From Roseovarius sp. 217 (lineage in GTDB: Bacteria > Pseudomonadota > Alphaproteobacteria > Rhodobacterales > Rhodobacteraceae): a stretch of DNA of 64,000 nucleotides. The notes under the pieces are model-generated. The model did no database searches, had not been told where the DNA came from, and worked only from the letters and a program-made list of their open reading frames with translations. The stretch lies in NCBI RefSeq assembly GCF_000152845.1, contig NZ_CH902584.1, positions 1,090,500-1,154,499 of the forward strand. The letters run 5' to 3'. How positions within the stretch are numbered: the first letter of the stretch is position 1; every line of letters starts with the position of its first letter. A program made the position numbers and the translations under genes. Shown one piece after another: positions 9,895 to 18,436 of the stretch.

Positions 9895-10683
9895 TCACCT
9901 CAGGAGTTGCGACACCATACGGCTATCCCCATCGGCCAAGGCCTCGATCACATCGAAATGGTGCCGCCCCTTGGCAATCTCATGGCCCGCGTTCCACGCC
10001 TCTGCCAACCACCGCGCCTGATCCAGAAACACCGGCCGCTCGTCAGAGCCGACCCAGACCGTGACCGGCACGGGCCGAGGCCGCATGAGCGCCGGGCTCT
10101 CAGCCTCTGCCGCCGCCCGGTCAAGCCGGAAGTGTTCGTTCATCGAGGTTTGCAGCAATGGCCGCAGGTCCGACACCGGGGAAATCGGCATGACGTGGCT
10201 CAACCGCGCCGCCACATCACTGGGAAGAACCCCCGGCACCGCCATCCGCGCCACCAGATGCGCGCCCGCCGAATGCCCGACGAGGGCTATCGGCCCGTTG
10301 CTCTGCGCCGCAAGAACGCAAACCGCACGGGCAATCTGCCGGGTGATGTCCGAAATACGCACCTCCGGGCAGAGGTCATAGGACGGCATCGCCACCGCCC
10401 AGCCTCGCGCCAGCGCCCCCGCTGCCAGATGGGACCAAAAGGACCGATCGAAGCGCAACCAATAGCCGCCATGCACAAAGATGCAGAGCCCCCGCGCCGT
10501 ATCCTTGGGGTGAAAGAGATCAAAGGCCTGCCGCTTGCCGTCGCCATAGGGCAGGCCAAGCTCGGCACGCCGCTCTGCGCTTAGTCGGGCGCGGAACGCC
10601 TCGGCCGCGACGGTCCAGCGCGCCGGATACTGGGCCCCACCGGGAATATAAGGTACATTGGCATAGGCATCGTCCAGTTCCAC
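9895..10683 (-). CDS. Alpha/beta hydrolase, kynurenine-formamidase-like
   Basis: A 262-residue hydrolase with the HGGYW oxyanion motif (around residue 70) and nucleophile elbow GHSAGAH. This is the combination found in kynurenine formamidase (arylformamidase)-like alpha/beta hydrolases and related carbamoyl or aryl esterases. A late VGSDERPVF and a terminal HHFDVIEAL supply candidate Asp and His residues. No kynurenine pathway gene is adjacent, so N-formylkynurenine is only one possible substrate. Divergent from gabD with about 90 bp between. Confidence 0.8.
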   Translation of the reverse strand: MELDDAYANVPYIPGGAQYPARWTVAAEAFRARLSAERRAELGLPYGDGKRQAFDLFHPKDTARGLCIFVHGGYWLRFDRSFWSHLAAGALARGWAVAMPSYDLCPEVRISDITRQIARAVCVLAAQSNGPIALVGHSAGAHLVARMAVPGVLPSDVAARLSHVMPISPVSDLRPLLQTSMNEHFRLDRAAAEAESPALMRPRPVPVTVWVGSDERPVFLDQARWLAEAWNAGHEIAKGRHHFDVIEALADGDSRMVSQLLR

Positions 10684-10773
10684 AGCGCATTCTCCCTTAT
10701 CTGGCCCTAGACATTCCTAGCCCAAGCTGGTCTGTGTTTGCGAGACCAAAAGCCATGCCAAGAAGGAAACGCC

Positions 10774-12246
10774 ATGACCAAGACCGACCTGAAATCCATG
10801 CTCAAGGACCCCAGCCTGCTCTGCGAACGGGCCTATATCAATGGCGAGTGGGTGGATGGCGACAATGGCACCTTTGAGGTGACCAACCCGGCACGCGGTG
10901 AGGTCATCGCGCATGTGGCCGACCTCAGCCGCGCGCAGGTAGCGCGCGCGATTGCCGCCGCCGAGACCGCACAAAAGGAATGGGCGAAATGGACCGGCAA
11001 GGAACGCGCCGCCGTTCTGCGCCGCTTCTTTGACCTGATGATTGAGAACCAGCACGATCTGGGCGTTATCCTGACCTCAGAGCAAGGCAAGCCACTGGCA
11101 GAGGCCAAGGGCGAGGTCGCTTATGGCGCGGCCTTCATTGAATTCTTTGGCGAAGAAGCCAAGCGGATCTATGGCGAGACAATCCCCGGTCACCAGCGTG
11201 ACAAACGGATCACGGTGATCAAACAGCCGATCGGTGTCGTGTCATCCATCACGCCATGGAACTTCCCCAACGCGATGATCACGCGCAAAGCGGCCCCGGC
11301 GCTGGCGGCGGGATGCTCTTTCGTTGGCCGCCCAGCTGCGGAAACGCCGCTTTCTGCGACCGCGATGGGCCTTTTGGCAGAGCGCGCAGGCATTCCGGCG
11401 GGGGTGTTCAACATCGTCACCTCGTCGCGCGCCTCCGAGATTGGCAAGGAATTCTGCGAGAACCCGGCCGTGCGCAAGATCACCTTTACCGGCTCGACCG
11501 AGGTGGGGCGCATCCTCTTGCGACAAGCCGCCGATCAGGTGATGAAATGCTCGATGGAACTGGGCGGCAACGCGCCGTTCATCGTGTTCGACGATGCCGA
11601 TCTCGATGCGGCGGTCGAGGGTGCGATCCTCTGCAAATTCCGCAACAATGGCCAGACCTGTGTTTGCGCCAACCGGATCTATGTGCAGGCGGGAGTTTAC
11701 GACGCCTTTGCCGCCAAGCTGAAGGCGGCAGTCGAAAAGCTCAAGATGGGCGACGGCATGGACGAGGGCGTAGCCCTTGGACCGCTCATCAACGCCGATG
11801 CCATCGTCAAGGTGCAAGAGCATGTGGCCGACGCCAAAGCCAAAGGTGCCACGGTCATTCTCGGTGGTGGAGAGCCGACGCAGGGTGCGGGGTATTTCCT
11901 GCCCCCCACCATCGTCACTGGTTGCACGCAAGATATGCAGTTTGCGACTGACGAGACATTCGGTCCGCTGGCACCGCTCTTCAAGTTCCAGACAGAAGAC
12001 GATGTGATCGCCATGGCCAATGACACGATCTTTGGACTGGCCTCTTATTTCTATGCCAAGGATCTCAGCCGCGTCTACAAAGTGGCCGAAGCGCTGGAAT
12101 ACGGGATCGTCGGCGTCAACACCGGGATTATCTCGACCGAAGTTGCTCCCTTTGGCGGCGTCAAACAGTCCGGGCTTGGCCGCGAAGGCAGTCATCACGG
12201 GATCGAAGATTTCCTCGAAATGAAATACATTTGCATGAGCATCTGA
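10774..12246 (+). CDS. gabD: NAD(P)-dependent succinate-semialdehyde dehydrogenase
   Basis: A 490-residue aldehyde dehydrogenase closest in motifs to GabD, which oxidises succinic semialdehyde to succinate in GABA and related catabolism. The general base Glu is in MELGGNAPF, and the nucleophile lies in GQTCVCANRIY with the Cys-Val-Cys pair typical of bacterial SSADH. One departure is that the cofactor-binding Lys of the usual KPA segment is Arg here (SFVGRPAAETP). The start at 10774 follows AAGGAAACGCC. No gabT is adjacent. Confidence 0.88.
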   Translation: MTKTDLKSMLKDPSLLCERAYINGEWVDGDNGTFEVTNPARGEVIAHVADLSRAQVARAIAAAETAQKEWAKWTGKERAAVLRRFFDLMIENQHDLGVILTSEQGKPLAEAKGEVAYGAAFIEFFGEEAKRIYGETIPGHQRDKRITVIKQPIGVVSSITPWNFPNAMITRKAAPALAAGCSFVGRPAAETPLSATAMGLLAERAGIPAGVFNIVTSSRASEIGKEFCENPAVRKITFTGSTEVGRILLRQAADQVMKCSMELGGNAPFIVFDDADLDAAVEGAILCKFRNNGQTCVCANRIYVQAGVYDAFAAKLKAAVEKLKMGDGMDEGVALGPLINADAIVKVQEHVADAKAKGATVILGGGEPTQGAGYFLPPTIVTGCTQDMQFATDETFGPLAPLFKFQTEDDVIAMANDTIFGLASYFYAKDLSRVYKVAEALEYGIVGVNTGIISTEVAPFGGVKQSGLGREGSHHGIEDFLEMKYICMSI

Positions 12247-12319
12247 CCAAAGCGGTACTCGACCAAAGGCGGGGCAATCGCTAGGATGCCCGCAACTCTA
12301 GTTGCAATGGAGGCAGGCG

Positions 12320-13555
12320 ATGCCCCGCTCGATCCTTTTGGCCAGTTTTCTGACCTTATCGTCCGCGGTCGTGGCACAGGCACAGGACGAGACGCGCACA
12401 GTCTCTGGCGGGCTTGGCTATCTGCAACGCATCGCCTTGCCTCCCGACGCTCGCGCCGTCGTCGTGGCCGAAGGGCGTTTCGGAACCATGCTGGGTGAAG
12501 TGACGATTGACGCGGATGGCAAACAGGTGCCGTTACCGTTTGAAATGACGGTGCCTGCCGACCTATCGGGACGGCTGAGCGCGGTAATCCGGGTACATAA
12601 CCAACCGCGTTGGATTCTGCGGGACCTGCCCTTTGCAGCTGGGACGGAACCGGTCGACCTCGGCACACTCATTCTGGAGCCGGTCTCGGCACTGGCCTTT
12701 GCCGTCGATTTTATCTGTGGGGATACCACGGTTTCCTTTGGCATGTTGGGGGATGAAATTGTCCTGCGCGCCGAGGGACGAGATATTCCTATGAAACAGG
12801 CGGTATCCGCCTCTGGCGCGCGATTTGAGGGCATCAAAGACCGGGATACGGAATTTTGGAACAAGGGTGACACGGCCATGGTCCGGTTAGAAGGACGGGA
12901 TCTGCCCGAATGTCAGGAGGCACCGCCACCGCAACAGCAGAGCTATCGCGCCGGCGGAAATGAGCCCGGGTGGTCCGTCGTGTTAAACGATACCGCCATA
13001 ATCACCGCAGATTACGGTGAGATCACCCACACTCTTCCTCGTCCCGATGTGCAGGTCCTGCCCGGCGCCTATGTGTTTGATATGTCCGATGTCGAGGCAC
13101 GCCTGACGATCCGCGAGGGGATTTGCAGGGACGATGCCACTGGCATGCCGCATCCAGACGCGGCGGCCCTGGACCTTGGCGGACGAACGTTCCAAGGCTG
13201 CGGTGGTGCGCCTGAGGACTTGCTGGTTGGATCAACCTGGCAGGTCATGTCCTTGGGGGATGCAGAGTTGATCGAGCCAGAGCAGCTATCCCTGAACTTC
13301 ACGGCACCGGGTCGGCTGGCCGGCGGCACAGGCTGCAACCGTTTGGTCGGGGGCTACACACTGACTGGTGAGGGGCTGCATTTTGGCTCCATGGGCAGCA
13401 CATTGATGGCCTGCCCTGAACCGCTGATGGACCAAGAGCGCCGCATGCTCGATGCGTTGGAACAGGTGGCGCGATTCGATATCACCGAGGATGGCGCATT
13501 GCACCTGATCGGTGGGTCCGAAGACAGCCTGCTGATCGAAGCGCGGCGTCCCTGA
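12320..13555 (+). CDS. Secreted YbaY-COG3650-META domain protein
   Basis: A 411-residue exported protein with signal peptide MPRSILLASFLTLSSAVVAQA. Three modules follow. First is a YbaY/YscW-like domain (GYLQRIALPPDARAVV, DLPFAAGTEPVDL, roughly residues 28-120). Next is a COG3650-like domain with the GNEPGWSV signature (about 215-300). Last is a META/HslJ domain (GSTWQVMSL, GTGCNRLVGGYTL, MACPEPLMDQE, about 305-400). GGAGG six bases before the ATG fixes the start. HslJ and YbaY are envelope stress-linked proteins of poorly known biochemistry, and this fusion joins both in one chain. A hairpin terminator follows. Confidence 0.8.
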   Translation: MPRSILLASFLTLSSAVVAQAQDETRTVSGGLGYLQRIALPPDARAVVVAEGRFGTMLGEVTIDADGKQVPLPFEMTVPADLSGRLSAVIRVHNQPRWILRDLPFAAGTEPVDLGTLILEPVSALAFAVDFICGDTTVSFGMLGDEIVLRAEGRDIPMKQAVSASGARFEGIKDRDTEFWNKGDTAMVRLEGRDLPECQEAPPPQQQSYRAGGNEPGWSVVLNDTAIITADYGEITHTLPRPDVQVLPGAYVFDMSDVEARLTIREGICRDDATGMPHPDAAALDLGGRTFQGCGGAPEDLLVGSTWQVMSLGDAELIEPEQLSLNFTAPGRLAGGTGCNRLVGGYTLTGEGLHFGSMGSTLMACPEPLMDQERRMLDALEQVARFDITEDGALHLIGGSEDSLLIEARRP

Positions 13556-13564
13556 ACAGCCAAC

Positions 13565-13590
13565 GCTCGGCCAGAGGAGTCTGACCGAGC
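13565..13590. terminator. Stem-loop between convergent genes
   Basis: GCTCGG pairs with CCGAGC, then a single mismatch, then CAGA pairs with TCTG around a GGAG loop. It lies between the stops of the META-domain gene and the hsp20 gene, so it can serve both strands. The T-tract is weak on either side. Confidence 0.55.
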
Positions 13591-13604
13591 TTGGATTGAG
13601 ACGC

Positions 13605-14072
13605 TTAGTTCACCTTGTCGGCGTCCACCACATCCTTGGTCACAATGTCGCCGCTGGCAATCGCGATGCGACGCGGCTTGAGTGCTTCGGGCACTTCGCG
13701 GCGCAGGTCGATGTGCAGCATCCCGTCGGCATGTGTGGCCCCCATCACGCGCACATGATCGGCGAGTTGGAAACGACGCTCAAAAGCCCGCGTGGCGATG
13801 CCGCGATGCAGATAGGTACGGCCTTCGGTTTCGTCGCTTTTGCGCGCCGAGACGACAAGCGAGCCATCCTTCACGTCGACGCCTAAATCATCGGCGGCAA
13901 ATCCAGCCACCGCAATCGAAATGCGATAGGCATCGTCTGCGGTTTTCTCGATGTTGTACGGCGGATAGGTCGGCTGTGTCACATCGCTGGCCATCACGCG
14001 GTCCAAGAGATCAGCGATCTGGTCGAAACCGACCGTGGCACGATAAAGCGGAGCTAGGTCAAAATTACGCAT
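13605..14072 (-). CDS. Hsp20 family small heat-shock protein (IbpA-like)
   Basis: A 155-residue alpha-crystallin-domain chaperone of the IbpA/HspH type. It opens MRNFDLAPLYRATVGFD, continues with PPYNIEKTADDAYRI and GSLVVSARK, and has the GIATRAFERRFQLADHV segment typical of class A proteobacterial small Hsps. It would hold unfolding proteins in a refoldable state under heat stress. A GGAGGAT ribosome site sits just before the ATG inside a possible RNA-thermometer hairpin, and a heat-shock-type promoter is visible about 90 bp upstream. Confidence 0.92.
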   Translation of the reverse strand: MRNFDLAPLYRATVGFDQIADLLDRVMASDVTQPTYPPYNIEKTADDAYRISIAVAGFAADDLGVDVKDGSLVVSARKSDETEGRTYLHRGIATRAFERRFQLADHVRVMGATHADGMLHIDLRREVPEALKPRRIAIASGDIVTKDVVDADKVN

Positions 14073-14158
14073 GGGTCATCCTCCATTGAGCGATACCAAG
14101 TTGCGCCTTCCCCTGTGGGGACAGGCTATACGTCCGGCCCGTCCTGCGGCACCGGAAC
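14073..14158 (-). ncRNA. Candidate ROSE-like RNA thermometer in the hsp20 leader
   Basis: Read on the minus strand, the leader can form three hairpins: TCCGG/CCGGA (14133-14156), CCTGT/ACAGG (14112-14125), and a last one over the ribosome site. In the last one TCGCTC (14088-14093) faces GAGGA (14079-14083) across an AATG loop, with one G bulged. UYGCU opposite AGGA with a bulged G is the hallmark of alphaproteobacterial ROSE thermometers. The match is by eye; pairing below the core is imperfect. Confidence 0.4.
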
Positions 14159-14165
14159 ACCTGTG

Positions 14166-14194
14166 ATTTGGGAAGTGCTCTAGCGGCTGTCAAG
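14166..14194 (-). promoter_or_regulatory. Candidate RpoH (sigma-32-type) promoter of hsp20
   Basis: On the minus strand CTTGACA (14188-14194) is followed after 15 bases by CCCAAAT (14166-14172). CTTG in the -35 box and a C-rich -10 box are features of alphaproteobacterial RpoH promoters. It lies in the 138-bp gap upstream of hsp20 and would give a leader of roughly 85 bases. Confidence 0.4.
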
Positions 14195-14210
14195 ACCCCA
14201 GCCCGCGCGC

Positions 14211-15023
14211 TTAGGGCCGCGCGAACTTCGCCCCGGAGGTTGCCGCATCCCCGCCCACCGTCACGCGCCGGAACCCCGGGTTTGCCGCAAGCGGGCGCGA
14301 GGCCGCCGCACGCAGATCCTTTTTCAGCCGCGCCACGAGGTCGGGCAGGTCCACGCCATAAGCGCGGCTTTCGCCGCCGTCCCAATTGCCACCGCTGACC
14401 AGCGACAGGATCCGCACCCGCCCGCCATCCCGCGCGAAGACCGGCGCGCCGGACGAGCCGTTGATCACTGCGCAATCAAACCCCATGACCCCCTCGGACC
14501 GCCACAAGAGACCGCAATCACGCTGCCATGACGGGGCCTTGTCTCGGTCCCGGCCATAAGAAACGACGCTGACCCGCTGTCCCGGCGCAGGGGTGGCCGC
14601 AAGGTGAAACGGCGACGCGAGGGCCGCAGGAATTGGGGTGGTCAGGTGCATCAGGGCGACATCGCGCCGGACATTCTCGGCCTGCATCCCTGCCGCCGGA
14701 TCATATCCGGGTGCAACCACATAGCGTGCCACGCCAGACTCGGCGATGACGACGCCATCGCGCAGACCGGCGCGAAACCGGATGATGTCGGAAGGGATCG
14801 CACGTTGCGCTCGGTCAAAGACACAATGCGCCGCCGTCAGAACCTGATCGGGGGCAATCAGAACGCCCGTGCAATAGCCATCGCGCCCAAGGTCGACCCG
14901 GCCCACCGCCTCCCACCCAAAGAGATCGTCGCGGTCGGTCAGTCGAATAAGGCCGCTTGTCTGCGCCATAGCGCCCGATGCGCTGAGAACGAGCGCCACA
15001 AGACAGGCGCGCCAGCCTCTCAT
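14211..15023 (-). CDS. Secreted trypsin-like serine protease (S1 family), copy 1
   Basis: A 270-residue protein with signal peptide MRGWRACLVALVLSASGAMA and a chymotrypsin fold. The triad is His66 in LTAAHC, Asp121 in RRDVALMHL and Ser191 in NGSSGAPVF. The residue before the nucleophile is Ser rather than the Asp of classical GDSGGP, as in other bacterial V8/trypsin-like S1 proteases. It overlaps the upstream paralogue by four bases. The C-terminus ends GAKFARP, nearly identical to the end of the paralogue although the preceding 20 residues differ. Confidence 0.85.
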   Translation of the reverse strand: MRGWRACLVALVLSASGAMAQTSGLIRLTDRDDLFGWEAVGRVDLGRDGYCTGVLIAPDQVLTAAHCVFDRAQRAIPSDIIRFRAGLRDGVVIAESGVARYVVAPGYDPAAGMQAENVRRDVALMHLTTPIPAALASPFHLAATPAPGQRVSVVSYGRDRDKAPSWQRDCGLLWRSEGVMGFDCAVINGSSGAPVFARDGGRVRILSLVSGGNWDGGESRAYGVDLPDLVARLKKDLRAAASRPLAANPGFRRVTVGGDAATSGAKFARP

Positions 15024-15823
15024 GGCTTGGCGAATTTCGCGCCGGTATCGCGGCGGACGCCAGAGGTGAACATCTTGGGCGCTGCATCCTGAAACACGCC
15101 GCCGCCCTCATCCAGCGTCGCGCGCAGCACCCGTAACGGATCGGTCAATTGTGTGCCCAGCGATACCTTGCGCCCCTCGACCTCAGCCATAGCCGAGACA
15201 ACCGAGACAATGCGCGGCACCCCGCCTTCAAAGCTGAAGATCGGCGCGCCGCTCGATCCGAAATCGACATCGCAAGACATGACCAGAACGCCATCCTGAC
15301 GCGCCAGAACTTCGCAGATATTTTGCAGCGAAGGCGCCTCGGATCGGTCGCGGGCATAGCTGACAACGCCAATCTTTTGTCCCTTGCGCGGGCGCTCGTC
15401 GGTCTCGAACGGGGTCACGCGCGTGTTGTTGATCGGGTGATACAATTCGAGCAGCGCGACGTCGTTGCGCACGCGATCTGCGGTCACATCGGTCGCCGGT
15501 GCATAGTCGGGATGTGTCACCGCACGGCGCACCGAGCGGTAGGCCGCCGCGCGGCCATTACGCCACCCGGCCATGAACTCGATCCGCGCTGGATCGAGCC
15601 GCGCGCCGGTTTCCTTGTCAAAGAGGCAATGCGCCGCCGTCAGCACCAGATCGGGGGCCACCAGCGCCCCGGTACAAAACCCGCGCCCGCCCAATTCCAG
15701 CCGCCCCACAGCCTCCCACTGGCGGGCCTCGTCGCCGACATCCAAGCGTTGCAATCGGCTGTCCTGCGCCATCGACGCGCCTGCGATGCAGGCTGACAGA
15801 AGGGTGATGATAAGGCGCAGCAT
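15020..15823 (-). CDS. Secreted trypsin-like serine protease (S1 family), copy 2
   Basis: A 267-residue paralogue of the downstream protease with signal peptide MLRLIITLLSACIAGASMA and triad His65 (LTAAHC), Asp121 (RNDVALLEL) and Ser191 (FGSSGAPIF). The ATG at 15823 follows GGAGA and begins the signal peptide; the longer frame upstream is not needed. The protein ends GAKFAKP. The ATGA overlap with the next gene indicates cotranslation, so the pair probably arose by tandem duplication and acts in the periplasm or outside the cell. Confidence 0.85.
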   Translation of the reverse strand: MLRLIITLLSACIAGASMAQDSRLQRLDVGDEARQWEAVGRLELGGRGFCTGALVAPDLVLTAAHCLFDKETGARLDPARIEFMAGWRNGRAAAYRSVRRAVTHPDYAPATDVTADRVRNDVALLELYHPINNTRVTPFETDERPRKGQKIGVVSYARDRSEAPSLQNICEVLARQDGVLVMSCDVDFGSSGAPIFSFEGGVPRIVSVVSAMAEVEGRKVSLGTQLTDPLRVLRATLDEGGGVFQDAAPKMFTSGVRRDTGAKFAKP

Positions 15824-15888
15824 GAGGTCTCCGACCGGGTCCAGACACTTGCCGGATAGCAAGCGTTTTGGGCCAGATTATGACCGGA

Positions 15889-17211
15889 TCAGCGCAGGAT
15901 CGGAACCCCGGTCATCCCTTGGGCCGCGCGGCTCATGGCGGGCGGTTTCGGCCCCCCCGTGGCCCAATCCAGCAACTCGACCGTGTGGACCACCGGAATC
16001 CCGGTGCCAGAACCGATCTGCATCATGCAGCCGATATTGCCCGCCGCGATCACTTCGGGCTTCTTCGCCTCCAGCGTCCGCACCTTGCGTGCCTTGAGCT
16101 GTTTGGAAATCTCGGGCTGCATCAGGTTATAGGTGCCTGCCGATCCGCAGCAGAGGTGGCTGTCCGCCGGTTCCACCACCGCGAACCCGGCGCGCTTCAA
16201 GAGGTCCTTGGGATAGGTCTTGATCTTTTGTCCATGTTGCAGCGAACAGGCGGCGTGATAGGCGATCACCATCTCCTTGTCCTCGCCTTGCGGCAGATCG
16301 AGCTGCATCAGGATTTCGCTCACATCCATGGCAATCGCGCTCACGCGCGCAGCATCCTGCGCCAACGCCGCGTGCCGGAACATGTGGCCGTAATCCTTGA
16401 CCGTGGTGCCGCAACCGCTGGTGTTGATGACGATGGCATCAAGGCCCGCGCCATCCATCTCACGCGCCCAAGCCTTGATATTCTTGGCCGCCGTCGCGTG
16501 GCTTTCATCAGTCTTGCCCATGTGATGCGTGAGCGCCCCGCAACAACCCGCCCCTTCAGCCACCACCACTTCACATCCCAGCCGCGTGAGCAGGCGGATC
16601 GTGGCATCGTTGATGTCGGTGTTGAGCGCCTTTTGCGCGCAGCCCGTCATCAAAGCCACGCGCTTCTTACGCGTCCCTTGGGGGGCAAAGGTTTGCGGAT
16701 CGTCATTGCGGCTCACGGGTGGCACCTGTTTCGGGGCCATCTCCAGCATCGCGCGCAGCCGCGCATCGGGCATCAGCCGCGCGAAAGGCCGCCCGATCTT
16801 GGCCCCAAGCAAAGCCAACCGGAACCGCGTTGGATAGGGAAGGATTCGCGCCAGAATCCAGCGCAGCGCGCGATCCCCCAAGGGACGCTTGTAGCGCTCT
16901 TCGATATATTCCCGCGCCTGATCCACCAGATGCATGTAATGCACGCCAGAGGGGCAGGTCGTCATGCAGGCCAGACAGGACAGGCAGCGATCAATATGCT
17001 TGACCGTCTTGGCATCCGGCACGCGGTCATTTTCCAGCATATCCTTGATGAGGTAAATCCGCCCTCTCGGACTGTCCAACTCATCACCCAGAACCTGATA
17101 CGTCGGACAGGTGGCGGTGCAGAACCCGCAATGCACGCAAGAGCGCAGGATCTCGTTGGCGCGGGCAATCTTGGGGTTTTCAAGCTGTTCGGCGGTGAAT
17201 TCGGTTTTCAT
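15889..17211 (-). CDS. glcF: Glycolate oxidase iron-sulfur subunit GlcF
   Basis: A 440-residue subunit with two ferredoxin-type 4Fe-4S motifs (CVHCGFCTATCP near residue 30 and CLSCLACMTTCP near 80). Two CCG-domain motifs follow (GAGCCGALTHHMGK and HLCCGSAGTYNL), the hallmark of GlcF and heterodisulfide reductase-like subunits. With GlcD and GlcE it oxidises glycolate to glyoxylate and passes electrons to the membrane quinone pool. It lies 21 bases after glcE as the last gene of the operon. Confidence 0.95.
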   Translation of the reverse strand: MKTEFTAEQLENPKIARANEILRSCVHCGFCTATCPTYQVLGDELDSPRGRIYLIKDMLENDRVPDAKTVKHIDRCLSCLACMTTCPSGVHYMHLVDQAREYIEERYKRPLGDRALRWILARILPYPTRFRLALLGAKIGRPFARLMPDARLRAMLEMAPKQVPPVSRNDDPQTFAPQGTRKKRVALMTGCAQKALNTDINDATIRLLTRLGCEVVVAEGAGCCGALTHHMGKTDESHATAAKNIKAWAREMDGAGLDAIVINTSGCGTTVKDYGHMFRHAALAQDAARVSAIAMDVSEILMQLDLPQGEDKEMVIAYHAACSLQHGQKIKTYPKDLLKRAGFAVVEPADSHLCCGSAGTYNLMQPEISKQLKARKVRTLEAKKPEVIAAGNIGCMMQIGSGTGIPVVHTVELLDWATGGPKPPAMSRAAQGMTGVPILR

Positions 17212-17232
17212 CTATCTCTACTTTCCCGCCAT

Positions 17233-18378
17233 TCAAACGGCTGCACCCGTGGCCATCAGCCCGGGGTTCAGAATTTGCCTTGGATCAAATTTGAGCCGCA
17301 GCCCTTCTTGCAACGCCGCAACCGGCGCAGGCAGGGGGGGAAATGCACCTTGGCTGCGATTCCCGCGGATCAGCGTCGCATGGCCACCGCGCGCCGCCAC
17401 TGCGCTGCGGACTCTAGCGGCACTCAGCCCCGATCCCTCGGCGGCCAACAGCCAGATCAACCCGCCACCCCAATCGTAAAACGCCCGCGCACCCGGAAGG
17501 TCCGCCACAATCCCCGGCGCATCGGTGGGTTTCACCGACAAGCGCCAGACATTACCCGCCTGTTTCTGAAACGGTCCAACATCGCGGATATGCGCCCAAT
17601 GCGCGGCGGTCTTGTCCGTATCCGCCTCAAAGATCCAAGTGCCATATTCGGCCAAGAGGCGTGTCAGCGCCTCGGCGCGGTAGGCGACCGAGTTCTCAAA
17701 GCCTTCCAGCCGGATCATCGTCACCGACGTGCCATCCGGCCCCTGTTGCAGATGCGCGGCCCCCGTTACCTCATAGGGCGACGCCAAAGAGCGGCAAAGC
17801 GCCGCCACGGCCGCGGCATCGCTCAGCCCCTCGATCCGCAGCATTCCCATGCTGCGCGGCCGCGGCAAGACCTTGAGCGCGACCTCAGTCAGCACCCCCA
17901 GCGTACCGAAACTGCCCGCCATCAGTTTGACCAGATCATAGCCGGTGACATTCTTCATCACCCGACCGCCATTCTTGACGATCTGCCCGCGCCCATCGAC
18001 AAATCGCACGCCCAGCAGAAAGTCGCGGCAGGCGCCGGCCTGAATCCGGCGCGGCCCGCTGACATTTGCGGCGACGACGCCGCCAATCGTGGGCGTGCCA
18101 GATGTGCCCAGCAAACCCCGGTGATCCATCGGCTCAAACGCCAGCCGCTGTCCTTCTGCCGCGAGCGCCGTCTCAATGTCCGCAAGCGGCGTGCCCGCTC
18201 GTGCCACCAGCGTCAGCGCGCCGGGCTCATAGAGCGTAATGCCACGCATCGCGGCGGTGCTCAGTCGCGCGCCATTCGACGGCGCGCCAATCGGGCGGGT
18301 GCCACCCCCTTCGATGCGCAAGGGGCCGTCGGCACCCCGGATGATCTCGGCAAGCTCTGCCTCGGTGTTGGGTGTCAT
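17233..18378 (-). CDS. glcE: Glycolate oxidase FAD-binding subunit GlcE
   Basis: A 381-residue FAD-binding PCMH-domain protein. It has the GTPTIGGVVAANVSGPRR flavin-binding segment and KNVTGYDLVKLMAGSFGTLG, both typical of GlcE, the shorter flavoprotein partner of GlcD. It sits between glcD and glcF in the usual order. The 58-bp gap from glcD contains a strong hairpin that could tune expression of the downstream subunits. Confidence 0.93.
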   Translation of the reverse strand: MTPNTEAELAEIIRGADGPLRIEGGGTRPIGAPSNGARLSTAAMRGITLYEPGALTLVARAGTPLADIETALAAEGQRLAFEPMDHRGLLGTSGTPTIGGVVAANVSGPRRIQAGACRDFLLGVRFVDGRGQIVKNGGRVMKNVTGYDLVKLMAGSFGTLGVLTEVALKVLPRPRSMGMLRIEGLSDAAAVAALCRSLASPYEVTGAAHLQQGPDGTSVTMIRLEGFENSVAYRAEALTRLLAEYGTWIFEADTDKTAAHWAHIRDVGPFQKQAGNVWRLSVKPTDAPGIVADLPGARAFYDWGGGLIWLLAAEGSGLSAARVRSAVAARGGHATLIRGNRSQGAFPPLPAPVAALQEGLRLKFDPRQILNPGLMATGAAV

Positions 18379-18398
18379 GCTGCTTCTTCTTGGAAAAT

Positions 18399-18427
18399 AC
18401 TCATGAGTCCGGGGGCGACGCCCCCGG
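18399..18427. repeat. Intergenic palindromic element between glcD and glcE
   Basis: A perfect 8-bp stem CCGGGGGC/GCCCCCGG with a GAC loop (18409-18427) abuts the 10-bp palindrome ACTCATGAGT (18399-18408). On the minus strand this is followed by GTATTTTCCAAGAAGAAG, then the glcE start. From memory, a GC hairpin followed by a GAGTATTT...AGAAGAA tail is a recurrent intergenic element in Roseobacter genomes; only one copy is visible here. Confidence 0.5.
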
Positions 18428-18436
18428 TCGGATCGC

